Positions 9,171-17,937 of a stretch of DNA of 64,000 nt are shown in pieces. The translations under genes were made by a program, and so were the position numbers. Below the pieces are notes generated by a model. The model had not been told where the DNA came from. It ran no database searches and saw only the letters and a program-made list of their open reading frames with translations. Each line of letters begins with the position of its first letter. The stretch's first letter is position 1. Origin of the DNA: Burkholderia stagnalis (GTDB taxonomy: Bacteria > Pseudomonadota > Gammaproteobacteria > Burkholderiales > Burkholderiaceae); NCBI RefSeq assembly GCF_902830275.1, contig NZ_CADESW010000031.1, positions 1 to 64,000 of the forward strand, written 5' to 3'.

Positions 9171-10760
9171 ATGGCAAGGCATCTTCACGCCGACCGTGAA
9201 CCCCGTATCGTCGCCGAATCCCGGTGCCTCGGCCCGTGCGATCCGGCCGAGCGCATCCACGTGACGATCATGTTGCGGCGGCAGGAAGAAGGGGATCTCG
9301 ATACGCTGCTTCACCAGCTCGCGACCGGCGACCCGAACGCGCGGCCGCTGTCGCGCGACGCATTCGCGCAGCGCTTCTCCGCCGCACCCGACGACATCCG
9401 CAAGACCGAGGACTTCGCGCGCCGTCATCAGTTGACGGTCGAGCGCGTCGATCCGGTCGAGAGCGTCGTCGTGCTGTCCGGCACGATCCAGCAGTTCGAG
9501 ACCGCGTTCGCGGTGAAGCTCGAGCGCTTCGAGCACCGTTCGATCGGCCAGTATCGCGGCCGGTCCGGCGCGATCACGCTGCCCGACGAGCTCGGCGATG
9601 CCGTCACCGCGGTGCTCGGCCTCGACAGCCGTCCGCAGGCGCGGCCGCATTTCCGGCTGCGCCCGCCGTTCAGGCCGGCGCGCGGCGGCACGGCGGTGAC
9701 CTTCACGCCGCCGCAGCTCGCGGCGCTCTATGGTTTCCCGGCCGGCGATGGCGCGGGGCAGTGCATCGCGATCATCGAACTCGGCGGCGGCTATCGCGCG
9801 GCCGACATCGCGCAGTATTTCCGCGGGCTCGGCATCGCGACGCCGCCGACGCTCGTCGACGTGAACGTCGGCACCGGCCGCAATGCGCCGACCGGCGACC
9901 CGAGCGGCCCGGACGGCGAAGTCGCGCTCGACATCGAGATCGCCGGCGCGATCGCGCCGGCCGCGACGATCGCGGTCTACTTCGCGCCGAACAGCGATGC
10001 GGGCTTCATCCAGGCCGTCAACGCGGCGGTCAACGACACGAAACATCGGCCGTCGGTGATCTCGATCAGCTGGGGCGGCCCCGAAGCGATCTGGCAGGCG
10101 CAATCCGCGCAGGCATTCAACCGCGTGCTGCAGGCGGCGGCCGCGCAGGGCATCACGGTGTGCGCGGCGTCCGGCGACAGCGGTTCGGGCGACGGCCTGC
10201 AGGACGGCGCCGAGCACGTCGATTTCCCCGCGTCGAGCCCGTACGTGCTCGGCTGCGGCGGCACGCATCTCGATGCGCTGCCGGGCCAGGGCATCCGCGC
10301 GGAAGTCGTGTGGAACGACGACGCGGCCGGCGGCGGCGCGGGCGGCGGTGGCGTGAGCACGCTGTTCGACCTGCCCGCGTGGCAGCAGGGGCTCGCGGTG
10401 ACGCGGGCCGACGGCAGCACGGCACCGCTCGGGAAGCGCGGCGTGCCGGACGTCGCGGGCGACGCGTCGCCGCTGACCGGCTACGAAGTCGCGATCGCGG
10501 GCACGCCGGCGGTGCTGGGCGGCACGAGCGCGGTGGCGCCGCTGTGGGCGGCGCTGCTCGCGCGCATCAACGCGGCGGCCGGGGCGTCGGCCGGCTGGAT
10601 CAACCCGCTGCTGTACCGGCATCCGGGCGCATTGCGCGACATCACCGAAGGCGCGAACGGCGCGTATGCGGCCGCGCGGGGCTGGGACGCGTGCACGGGC
10701 CTCGGCAGTCCGAACGGCACGCAATTGGCCGCGATCCTGGCGCGCAAGCCGTCGAGCTGA
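9171..10760 (+). CDS. S53-family serine-carboxyl peptidase (kumamolisin-like)
   Basis: Acid-active endopeptidase of the sedolisin family, 529 residues. Residues 1 to about 175 are the inhibitory pro-domain (pfam Pro-kuma_activ type). In the catalytic domain the Glu-Asp pair is E250 and D254 in GEVALDIEIAG, the oxyanion Asp is D336 in ASGDSGSGD, and the nucleophile is S453 in GGTSAVAPLW. The C-terminal DITEGANGAY and GWDACTGLGSP form the calcium site. The ATG at 9171 has AGGAGGG five bases upstream and decides the start. No obvious signal peptide is visible, as in several bacterial kumamolisins. An S10-type peptidase gene follows 80 bp downstream, suggesting a joint acid-proteolysis role. Confidence 0.92.
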   Translation: MARHLHADREPRIVAESRCLGPCDPAERIHVTIMLRRQEEGDLDTLLHQLATGDPNARPLSRDAFAQRFSAAPDDIRKTEDFARRHQLTVERVDPVESVVVLSGTIQQFETAFAVKLERFEHRSIGQYRGRSGAITLPDELGDAVTAVLGLDSRPQARPHFRLRPPFRPARGGTAVTFTPPQLAALYGFPAGDGAGQCIAIIELGGGYRAADIAQYFRGLGIATPPTLVDVNVGTGRNAPTGDPSGPDGEVALDIEIAGAIAPAATIAVYFAPNSDAGFIQAVNAAVNDTKHRPSVISISWGGPEAIWQAQSAQAFNRVLQAAAAQGITVCAASGDSGSGDGLQDGAEHVDFPASSPYVLGCGGTHLDALPGQGIRAEVVWNDDAAGGGAGGGGVSTLFDLPAWQQGLAVTRADGSTAPLGKRGVPDVAGDASPLTGYEVAIAGTPAVLGGTSAVAPLWAALLARINAAAGASAGWINPLLYRHPGALRDITEGANGAYAAARGWDACTGLGSPNGTQLAAILARKPSS

Positions 10761-10840
10761 CCGCGGCGGCCCAACGCATTGTTTACGCATCACGCTGGTT
10801 GCAGGTTCATTGCTTTCCCCTTACCTCGAGGAGCAGCACG

Positions 10841-12532
10841 ATGGGCAACGATTCCGCATCTTCAGGCGGCGTGTATCCGCTGCATCACGGCGATCACAAC
10901 TCGCACAGCGTGCCGCCGACGGTCAATCCGGTCGCGCTGAGCCACGGGCGCGACCAGCCGTTCTTCGACCCGGTTGCATACGGCAACGGGCCGGACGATT
11001 CGGTCACCGACACGACCGAAGCGGCCGCGGTGACGCATCACGCGGTCACGATCGGCGGGCGGCGCATCGCGTACACGGCGACGGCCGGGCATCTCGTGAC
11101 GGTCGATCCGAGCAGCTCGCTGCCGGCCGCGAAGCTCTTCTACGTCGCGTTCACCGAGGACGGGCAGAAGGAGGAAGCGCGGCCCGTGACGTTTTTCTAT
11201 AACGGCGGGCCGGGCTCGTCGTCGGTGTTCGTGCTGCTCGGCTCGTTTGCGCCGCGCCGCATCCGCACGTCGATGCCGGGCTTCACGCCGCCCGCGCCGT
11301 ACCAGATGGAAGACAACCCCGACAGCCTGCTCGACCGCAGCGACCTCGTGTTCATCAACCCGGTCGGCACCGGCTATTCGGCGGCGGTCGCGCCGCACAA
11401 GAACCGCGATTTCTGGGGCGTCGACCAGGATGCGGATTCGCTGAAGCAGTTCATCAAGCGCTACCTGACGAAGAACAACCGCTGGAATTCGCCGAAATAC
11501 CTGTTCGGCGAATCGTACGGCACCGCGCGCAGCTGCGTGCTCGCGTACAAGCTGCACGAGGACGGCGTCGACCTGAACGGCATCACGCTGCAGTCGTCGA
11601 TCCTCGATTACCGCCAGGCCGGCAACCCGGTCGGCGCGCTGCCGACCGCGGCGGCCGACGCGTGGTATCACAAGCGGCTCGGCGTGTCGCCGGCGCCGAC
11701 CGATCTCGGCGCGTTCGTCGAGGAGGTCGCGCAGTTCGCGCGCACCGACTACCTGAACGCGCTGCGCACGCTGCCGCACACCGACCAGGCGGTGGTGAAG
11801 AAGCTCGCGGACTACACGGGCATCGACGCGACGACGCTGCTGTCATGGAGCCTCGATATCGCGGGCTACGACGCGCGCGGCAATTCGCTGTTCCTGACGG
11901 CGCTGTTGCGCGCGAACGGGCTCGTACTCGGCGCGTACGACGGCCGCGTGACGGGCATCGGCACCGGCATCGCGGGCAAGGTCGATCCGAACTCGGGCGG
12001 CAACGATCCGACGATGACGGCGGTGTCGGGCGTCTATACGGCGATGTGGAACAGCTATCTGAACGAGCAGCTGAAGTTCACGTCGAACTCGGCGTTCACG
12101 GACCTGAACGACCAGGCGTTCCGGAACTGGGATTTCAGTCACATCGATCCGACCGGCGCGCAGCAGGGCGTCGATGCGAAGGGCAACGTGATCCTCTACA
12201 CGGCGGGCGACCTCGCCGCGGTGATGGCGCTGAACGTGGACCTGAAGGTGCTGTCGGCGAACGGCCTCTACGATTTCGTCACGCCGTTCTACCAGACCGT
12301 GATCGACCTGCAGCAGATGCCGCTCGAGGACCAGAAGGTGCGGCAGAACCTGTCGGCGCGCTTCTATCCGTCAGGGCACATGGTGTATCTCGACGGCGGC
12401 TCGCGCACCGCGCTGAAGCACGACGTCGCGGCGATGTACGACCGGACGGTCGCCGATACCGGCGCGCAGATGCGGATTCGCGCGCTGCAGGCGAGGAAGG
12501 CGGCGCACGCGGCGGGCGGCGGGCACGCCTGA
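10841..12532 (+). CDS. S10-family serine carboxypeptidase-like protein
   Basis: Alpha/beta-hydrolase of the serine carboxypeptidase family, 563 residues. The catalytic triad is visible as S225 in FGESYGTARS, D478 in NGLYDFVTPFY and H513 in YPSGHMVY. The oxyanion and substrate-binding loop VTFFYNGGPGSSSVF is intact, and the block FINPVGTGYS is typical of S10. A GAGGAG site precedes the ATG at 10841, although the frame is open much further upstream in the S53 gene. The N-terminal 60 residues are His/Asp-rich and of unknown use. Like the upstream S53 enzyme, family members work at low pH. Both are likely co-transcribed. Confidence 0.9.
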   Translation: MGNDSASSGGVYPLHHGDHNSHSVPPTVNPVALSHGRDQPFFDPVAYGNGPDDSVTDTTEAAAVTHHAVTIGGRRIAYTATAGHLVTVDPSSSLPAAKLFYVAFTEDGQKEEARPVTFFYNGGPGSSSVFVLLGSFAPRRIRTSMPGFTPPAPYQMEDNPDSLLDRSDLVFINPVGTGYSAAVAPHKNRDFWGVDQDADSLKQFIKRYLTKNNRWNSPKYLFGESYGTARSCVLAYKLHEDGVDLNGITLQSSILDYRQAGNPVGALPTAAADAWYHKRLGVSPAPTDLGAFVEEVAQFARTDYLNALRTLPHTDQAVVKKLADYTGIDATTLLSWSLDIAGYDARGNSLFLTALLRANGLVLGAYDGRVTGIGTGIAGKVDPNSGGNDPTMTAVSGVYTAMWNSYLNEQLKFTSNSAFTDLNDQAFRNWDFSHIDPTGAQQGVDAKGNVILYTAGDLAAVMALNVDLKVLSANGLYDFVTPFYQTVIDLQQMPLEDQKVRQNLSARFYPSGHMVYLDGGSRTALKHDVAAMYDRTVADTGAQMRIRALQARKAAHAAGGGHA

Positions 12533-12586
12533 TTATTCGGGAAGGGCGGCGTGCCGGCGCGTTCGGCCGGCACGCGACGCAGGCCG

Positions 12587-13441
12587 TCAGCCGCGGCGCT
12601 CGGGCCAGTCGAACGGCGTATAGGGCAGCGCGCGCTTGTGCCGCGAGCCGTCGTAGAAGCGCAGCACCGTTTCGTACACCTCGTCGCTGACGGGCTTGCC
12701 TTCGAGGAAGTCGTCGATCTCGTCGTAGGTGACGCCGTATGCGTGCTCGTCGGGGCGCAGCGGACGCAGCTCCTCGAGATCGGCGGTCGGCACCTTCATC
12801 ACGATCGTCTCGTCGCCGCCCAGCGCGCGGGCCACCGCACGCACGCGGCGCTTGCTCAGGCCCGCGAGCGGCAGCACGTCCGCGCCGCCGTCGCCGAATT
12901 TCGTGAAGAACCCCATCAGCGATTCGGCCGCGTGATCGGTGCCGATCACGATCCCGCGCCGCGCGCCCGCGACCGCGTACTGCGCGATCATGCGCTCGCG
13001 CGCCTTGATGTTGCCGTGCACGAAGTCCTGCTGGGCCGGGTTGTCGAACGCATGGCCGGACGCGGCCAGCGCGCCGAGCATCGCGTCGGCGGCCGGCTTC
13101 ACGTTGACCGTCAGTTCCTCGTCGGCGCGCACGAACGCGAGCGCGCGCTGCGCATCGGCTTCGTCGTTCTGCACGCCGTTCGGCAAACGCATCGCGATGA
13201 AGCGCGCGTCGTAGCCACCCGCCCGCAGGCGTTCGACCGCGAGCTGCGCGAGCCGCCCGGCCGTCGACGAATCGACGCCGCCGCTGATGCCGAGCACGTA
13301 GGCCTGCAGGCCGGTCGAGCGCAGGTACTGCGCGAGGAAGTCGACGCGACGCGTGATTTCGGCATCGGCGTCGAAGTGCGGGGCGACGTTCAGTTCGGCA
13401 ATGATCGCGCGTTGGCGGCTGGCGTAGTCGGCGGCTGTCAT
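12587..13441 (-). CDS. nadE: ammonia-dependent NAD+ synthetase
   Basis: Final step of NAD biosynthesis: nicotinic acid adenine dinucleotide plus ATP and ammonia gives NAD+. The protein is 284 residues, the short ammonia-dependent type with no glutaminase domain. The PP-loop ATP site is GISGGVDSSTAG near residues 49-60. Further conserved blocks are FVHGNIKARERM, GTDHAAESLMGFFTKFGDGG and LPLAGLSKRRVRAVARALG. It begins at ATG 13441 and ends near the converging S10 gene. It could be an accessory copy; the window does not show whether another nadE exists. Confidence 0.95.
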   Translation of the reverse strand: MTAADYASRQRAIIAELNVAPHFDADAEITRRVDFLAQYLRSTGLQAYVLGISGGVDSSTAGRLAQLAVERLRAGGYDARFIAMRLPNGVQNDEADAQRALAFVRADEELTVNVKPAADAMLGALAASGHAFDNPAQQDFVHGNIKARERMIAQYAVAGARRGIVIGTDHAAESLMGFFTKFGDGGADVLPLAGLSKRRVRAVARALGGDETIVMKVPTADLEELRPLRPDEHAYGVTYDEIDDFLEGKPVSDEVYETVLRFYDGSRHKRALPYTPFDWPERRG

Positions 13442-13527
13442 GAGGGGCGTTCCGGGACAAAATTCGAGGCACTCATCATAAGCGCAATCGTCGTGCCGTG
13501 TCGTGCCGGAACGGGCGATCGACGAGC

Positions 13528-14397
13528 CTAGCGCCGCGCGAGCACGACGCCGGCCAGCGCGACGGCGAAGCCCGCGAGCTGGATCGCCGCGAGCGTCTCG
13601 CCGAACATCAGGTAGCCCTGCAGCGCGGCGAGCGGTGGCGCGAGAAACAGCAGCGACGTCGCGCGTGCGGCATTGCCGCGCCGGAGCATCCACATCAGCA
13701 TCGTGACCGCGCCGCCGGACAGGAACACGACGCCCCAGACGAGCGACACCCACAATGCGGGCGAGCCGCTCCAGCGCGTTTCGTGGAGCAGCACCGCGAA
13801 CACGGCCGCGACGAGCGCCGCGCCGAGGTTCTGCACGGCGACCGCGGTGCGCAGGTCGCTTTGCGCGAGCTTGCCCTTCTGGTACAGCGAGCCCGCGGTG
13901 ATCGCCCCGACCGACAGCACCGACACCGCGACGACGAGCCATGCGGGCGCGGCGCCGGGCGCCGGCGCGACGCCGCCCGCGACCTTCGGCGCGAGCACCA
14001 GCGCGACGCCGACGAGGCCGAGCGCCATGCCGAGCCAGCCGCGCGCGGACAGCCGCTCGTTGAACAGCGGCACCGCGAGCACTGCGGTGGCGAGCGGCTG
14101 CAATGCGCCGAGCAGCGCCATCACGCCGGCATTCAGCCCTTGCGCGACCGCCCAGTAGCTGGCGCCGAGATACACGCCCTGCAGCAGCGCGCCCGCGATC
14201 AGGTGGCGCGGCCATTCGCGGCGGGCCGGCCACGGCGCGCGCGCGGCGAGCGCGACCGCGCCGAACAGCACGGCGGTGCCCGCGAAGCGGGCGAGCAGGA
14301 ACAGGTTGGGATCGGCGTAGGGCTTGATCGCCCGCGCGACGATGAAGCCGGTGGACCAGAGCGCGACGAAGGCCGCGGCGACAATCGAGGTCAGCAT
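13528..14397 (-). CDS. EamA/DMT-family permease
   Basis: Inner-membrane drug/metabolite transporter of 289 residues with about ten hydrophobic helices, made of two EamA repeats. The first repeat opens with FVALWSTGFIVARAIKPYAD, which resembles the family consensus. The second repeat contains FLAPPLAALQGYLMFGETL. It lies upstream of nadE on the same strand with an 86-bp gap, but a functional link is not evident. Metabolite export is usual for the family and the substrate is unknown. Confidence 0.85.
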   Translation of the reverse strand: MLTSIVAAAFVALWSTGFIVARAIKPYADPNLFLLARFAGTAVLFGAVALAARAPWPARREWPRHLIAGALLQGVYLGASYWAVAQGLNAGVMALLGALQPLATAVLAVPLFNERLSARGWLGMALGLVGVALVLAPKVAGGVAPAPGAAPAWLVVAVSVLSVGAITAGSLYQKGKLAQSDLRTAVAVQNLGAALVAAVFAVLLHETRWSGSPALWVSLVWGVVFLSGGAVTMLMWMLRRGNAARATSLLFLAPPLAALQGYLMFGETLAAIQLAGFAVALAGVVLARR

Positions 14398-14520
14398 GCA
14401 AGGCAGGCCGGCACGCGGCCGGACGGAATCGTGAAGTCCGGCAGTATCCGGCGGCGCGGCGCCGGCGTCTTGTCGAATCCTGCACTCGGCCGCGCGGCGC
14501 CCGGCGCGGGCGCGCCGGGA

Positions 14521-14706
14521 TCAGTCGACGGAGAAGGTGTCGAGCGGCTGGTTCGCGCTGGTCTCGGTCGCGAAGCGCGCGGCGAGCTGCTGATGCAGGC
14601 GCCGGGCCTCGTCGAGCGTGAGGTCGATCCAGAACGGATCGCCGGCGGCGTCGTTGAGTCGTTCGGGCGGAAACTGGATTTCGAGCACTACGCCTTTGCG
14701 ATACAT
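14521..14706 (-). CDS. small hypothetical protein (61 aa)
   Basis: A 61-residue soluble protein, not recognised by name. It has the pattern of a compact alpha/beta protein: a strand GVVLEIQF, an acidic loop DAAGDPFWIDLTLDEA and an amphipathic helix RRLHQQLAARFATETS. Codon bias matches the host, with G/C at nearly all third positions, which supports a real gene. It sits alone between the EamA permease and the DeoR gene. Confidence 0.6.
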   Translation of the reverse strand: MYRKGVVLEIQFPPERLNDAAGDPFWIDLTLDEARRLHQQLAARFATETSANQPLDTFSVD

Positions 14707-14900
14707 CGCTCAAGCTCCCTGGATGGTCTGTCGTTCGGCGAAACGCAAAGTGTAGCAACCCTGCGCCGCGCCGATTCCCGCGCTGCCGGCAATTCAGAAT
14801 TTCGTGGCGTGGGGCGGCCGCCCGGCATACACGCGGTCGTCAAATGGTCGTACTACAATGGCGCGCTACCCATTCACTGGCGCCCCGGGCGCGTCGCGCG

Positions 14901-15659
14901 ATGCTGGCGGAACAACGTCACCAATTCATTCTGTCGGAACTCGGAAGGTCGGGCGCGCTGTCGGTGGCGGAGCTCGTGCGTTCGCTCGACGTGTCGCGCG
15001 AGACGGTGCGGCGCGACCTGAACGCGCTGGCCGCGCGCGGCCTGCTCGTGATGACGCACGGCGGCGCGCTGGCTGCCGACCGCCGCGAGCCGAGCCTGTC
15101 CGAACGCGAGGCGGCGAACGCCGAAGCGAAGCGCGTGATCGGGCGGCGCGCGGCCGAGTTCGTGCCGGACGGCGCGTCGGTGCTGATCGATTCCGGCAGC
15201 ACGCCGCACGCGGTGGCGCTCGCGCTGGCCGACCGGCACCGGCTGGCGGTCTACACGAACGACTGGCGCACGGCCTTCGTGCTCGCGCGCCGCAACGGCA
15301 ACCGCGTGACGCTGCTCGGCGGCGAGCTGTCCGACGACGAGGACGCGACGTTCGGCCTCGACACGATCCAGCAGCTTGCGCAATACCACGTCGATTTCGC
15401 GTTCGTCGGCGCGGGCGGCATCACGGCCGACGGCGAATTCACCGACTATTCACGGCTTGCGGCCGAAGTGCGCAGCCGCATGATCGCCGCGGCCGCGACG
15501 GTGGCCGTCGTCGCCGATCACTCGAAGTTCGGCCGTGTGACGCCCGTGCGGATCAACGGCACCGAAGCGGTGCGCTATCTCGTGACCGAGCGCACGCCGG
15601 ACAAGGCGGTGCGCCGCGCGTTGAACGCGCGCGGCATCGAGCTGCTGGTGTGCGGCTGA
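14901..15659 (+). CDS. DeoR-family transcriptional regulator
   Basis: Sugar-phosphate-responsive repressor of 252 residues. The N-terminal helix-turn-helix is clear: RHQFILSELGRSGALSVAEL, then VSRETVRRDLNALAARGLL and the wing MTHGGAL. The C-terminal DeoR sensor domain has VLIDSGSTPHAVALAL, VYTNDWRTAF and VTLLGGELSDDEDATFG. The ATG at 14901 gives the usual family start (MLAEQRHQFIL). No sugar operon is adjacent, so the target genes are probably elsewhere or outside this window. Confidence 0.9.
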   Translation: MLAEQRHQFILSELGRSGALSVAELVRSLDVSRETVRRDLNALAARGLLVMTHGGALAADRREPSLSEREAANAEAKRVIGRRAAEFVPDGASVLIDSGSTPHAVALALADRHRLAVYTNDWRTAFVLARRNGNRVTLLGGELSDDEDATFGLDTIQQLAQYHVDFAFVGAGGITADGEFTDYSRLAAEVRSRMIAAAATVAVVADHSKFGRVTPVRINGTEAVRYLVTERTPDKAVRRALNARGIELLVCG

Positions 15660-15727
15660 CATCCGATGCGCGCCCGCGTGGCGCGAACAGTCATTGCGTG
15701 GCGGGGAGCCTGGAGAACTGACGGCGG

Positions 15728-16402
15728 TTACTCGGCGACGTAGCGCAGCACGGCTTCGACGATCGTGTCGCGATGCCGCGCGCGCAGGCGCGGTGCCGAC
15801 GGGTCGCGGCCGAACGCGGCGCCGAACGTGTAGCGGTTCGACACGCGATGGAAGCAGAACGAACTGATCAGCAGGTGCAGGTCGAACGCGTCGATGTCCT
15901 GGCGGAACGCGCCGCTCGCCGCGCCGCGCTCGAGCAATTCCTCGAGCGTCTTGATGATGCTGACATTGCGGTTCTTGAACGACTTCAGCTGTTCGAGATA
16001 CTTCGCGCCGTGGATGTTCTCGATCGACACGAGACGGACGAAATCGCGGTGCTTGTCGTGGTAGTCGAACGTGAACTCGACGAGCCGGCGCATGCCTTCG
16101 AGCGGCTCCATGTCGCCGACGTGCAATTCCTGCTCGAGCGCGCGGATGTCGCCGTACACCTTCTCCAGCACGGCCTCGTACAGGCCTTCCTTGCTTTCGA
16201 AGTAGTAATAGAGCATCCGCTTGGTCGTGTTGGTGCGCTCGGCGATCGCGTCGACGCGCGCACCGGCGAGCCCCATCGCGGAAAATTCCTGCGTGGCGAC
16301 GTCGAGGATGTTGCGCTTGGTTTGCTCGGGATCGTATTTGCGCCGCGCATCGGACGGCAGCGCGCGGTTGTCGGACGTGGCGGCCTTGCTTCCTGTTTTC
16401 AT
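15728..16402 (-). CDS. TetR/AcrR-family regulator
   Basis: Transcriptional repressor of 224 residues. The DNA-binding domain spans about residues 22-70: RKYDPEQTKRNILDVATQEF, then VDAIAERTNTTKRMLYYYFE. The rest is the helical ligand-binding domain, similar to the C-terminal domains of RutR-like regulators. It lies upstream of nothing on its own strand but directly beyond amaA, 127 bp away and on the same strand, so control of the lysine cluster is possible. It converges with the DeoR gene. Confidence 0.88.
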   Translation of the reverse strand: MKTGSKAATSDNRALPSDARRKYDPEQTKRNILDVATQEFSAMGLAGARVDAIAERTNTTKRMLYYYFESKEGLYEAVLEKVYGDIRALEQELHVGDMEPLEGMRRLVEFTFDYHDKHRDFVRLVSIENIHGAKYLEQLKSFKNRNVSIIKTLEELLERGAASGAFRQDIDAFDLHLLISSFCFHRVSNRYTFGAAFGRDPSAPRLRARHRDTIVEAVLRYVAE

Positions 16403-16529
16403 GTGACGTTATTGTGGCTACGCGGCGACTTGGACGGGGCATTCTAGCATGTGGAAAATTCCCGTTTTGGGACCTTTCGTTCTAGTCCGTATACGCGTCG
16501 CCGTGCCCCGCGAGCCGCCGCGCGGGCGC

Positions 16530-17798
16530 TCAGTGGCGGTATGCCGCGAGCGCGTCCCGGGCCTGGTACGCGGTATACGTGAGCTGCGCGGCGGCGAGGC
16601 CCGCGAGGCCGAACGTGCGGGTCAGGCCGAACGCCGCGAAGCCGTCCGGCACCGGCCGCTCGCCGGCCAGCGCGGCGGCGAGCGTTTCGCCCGCGACCGT
16701 GGTCGGCGCCATGCCGTGGCCGCCGAACGCGATCGCGTGCCAGACGCCGTCGGCGTCGCGGCCGATCTGCGGCATCTTGTGCCGCGCGTAGCTCATCAGC
16801 CCGCCCCATGCGTATTCGACCTTGACGTCCGCGAGCTGCGGATACACGCGCACGAGGTCGCGCTTGAGCAGGCGCGCGATCGCGTCCGGGCCGCGGTCGA
16901 GCACCGAGATCCGGCCGCCCCACAGGATCCGCGTGTCCTGCAGCGGACGGTAGTAGTCGAACGCGAAGCGCGTGTCGTAGATCGCATACGGCGCGTCGAT
17001 CGCATCGGGGAGGCGCGCGCCGAGCGGTTCGGTCGCGATCACGTAGGTCGCGATCGGCAGTACCGCGCGCTCGATGCGCGGCGACACGCCGCGTGCATAG
17101 CCGCCGCACGCGAACACGACGTCCTTCGCGCGCACCGTGCCGTGCGGCGTGCGCACGGCGTAGCCGGCGCTGTCGCGCGCGATGCCGAGCGCGGGCGACT
17201 GCTCGAAAATCCGCGCGCCGCCGTTCGCCGCGGCCGCGGCGACGCCGAGCACGTACTTCAGCGGATGGAAGTGGAACGCGTTCGGTTCGTACAGGCCGCC
17301 GTGGTAGCGCGAGGTCTTCAGCCGGGCGCGCAGCGCGTCGGTGGCGACCGGCTCCCAGTCGACGTCGAATTCGCTTTTCATCAGCGTGCGCAGGCTGGCG
17401 AGCCGCGACGGATCGTCGAACCAATTTGCGAGCATCACGCCGCGGTCGACGATGTCGCAATCGATGCCGTAGCGCGCGATGCGCGCGCGGATCAGGTCGA
17501 CCGCGTCGACGGTCAGCCGGTACAGGCGGCGGCCTTCGTCGCGGCCGAGCGTGCGCAGCAGGTCCGCATTGTCGAGGCTGTAGCCGCCGAACACGAAGCC
17601 GCCGTTGCGGCCCGACGCGCCGTAGCCGACGCGTTCGCCGTCGAGCACGACGACATCGCGCACGCCGCGCTCGACGAGGCCGAGCGCGGTGCACAGCCCG
17701 GCGAGGCCGCCGCCGACGATGCAGACCTGCGTGTCGACGGTGCCGGTCAGTTGCGGATAGGGCTGGCGGGTAACGGTGGCTTCGTAGAAATTCTGCAT
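16530..17798 (-). CDS. amaA: FAD-dependent oxidoreductase, probable L-pipecolate oxidase
   Basis: DAO-fold flavoprotein of 422 residues. The Rossmann site is CIVGGGLAGLCTALGLVERG (about 25-44), followed by GERVGYGASGRNGGFVFGGY, as in PuuB/AmaA/OrdL-type amine oxidases. The C-terminal FAD contact is AIAFGGHGMAPTTVAGE. By itself it could be gamma-glutamylputrescine oxidase. Its neighbours are a LysP permease and an aminoadipate-semialdehyde dehydrogenase (AmaB), so oxidation of L-pipecolate to piperideine-6-carboxylate in D-lysine catabolism is the better call. The start is the ATG at 17798; longer upstream extensions look non-coding. It is probably co-transcribed behind lysP. Confidence 0.72.
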   Translation of the reverse strand: MQNFYEATVTRQPYPQLTGTVDTQVCIVGGGLAGLCTALGLVERGVRDVVVLDGERVGYGASGRNGGFVFGGYSLDNADLLRTLGRDEGRRLYRLTVDAVDLIRARIARYGIDCDIVDRGVMLANWFDDPSRLASLRTLMKSEFDVDWEPVATDALRARLKTSRYHGGLYEPNAFHFHPLKYVLGVAAAAANGGARIFEQSPALGIARDSAGYAVRTPHGTVRAKDVVFACGGYARGVSPRIERAVLPIATYVIATEPLGARLPDAIDAPYAIYDTRFAFDYYRPLQDTRILWGGRISVLDRGPDAIARLLKRDLVRVYPQLADVKVEYAWGGLMSYARHKMPQIGRDADGVWHAIAFGGHGMAPTTVAGETLAAALAGERPVPDGFAAFGLTRTFGLAGLAAAQLTYTAYQARDALAAYRH

Positions 17799-17937
17799 GC
17801 GATTCTGATTCTGTAACGGGTGAACAGCGGAAAACCATGCGGTGCGCGTCGATCTTGCCTGAACGCGCGCGCCGCGTCGAATGCGGGTGGGGCGGCGCCG
17901 GCCGCCGTCTTCATATGGCCGCCGGCGCGGGGCCGGG

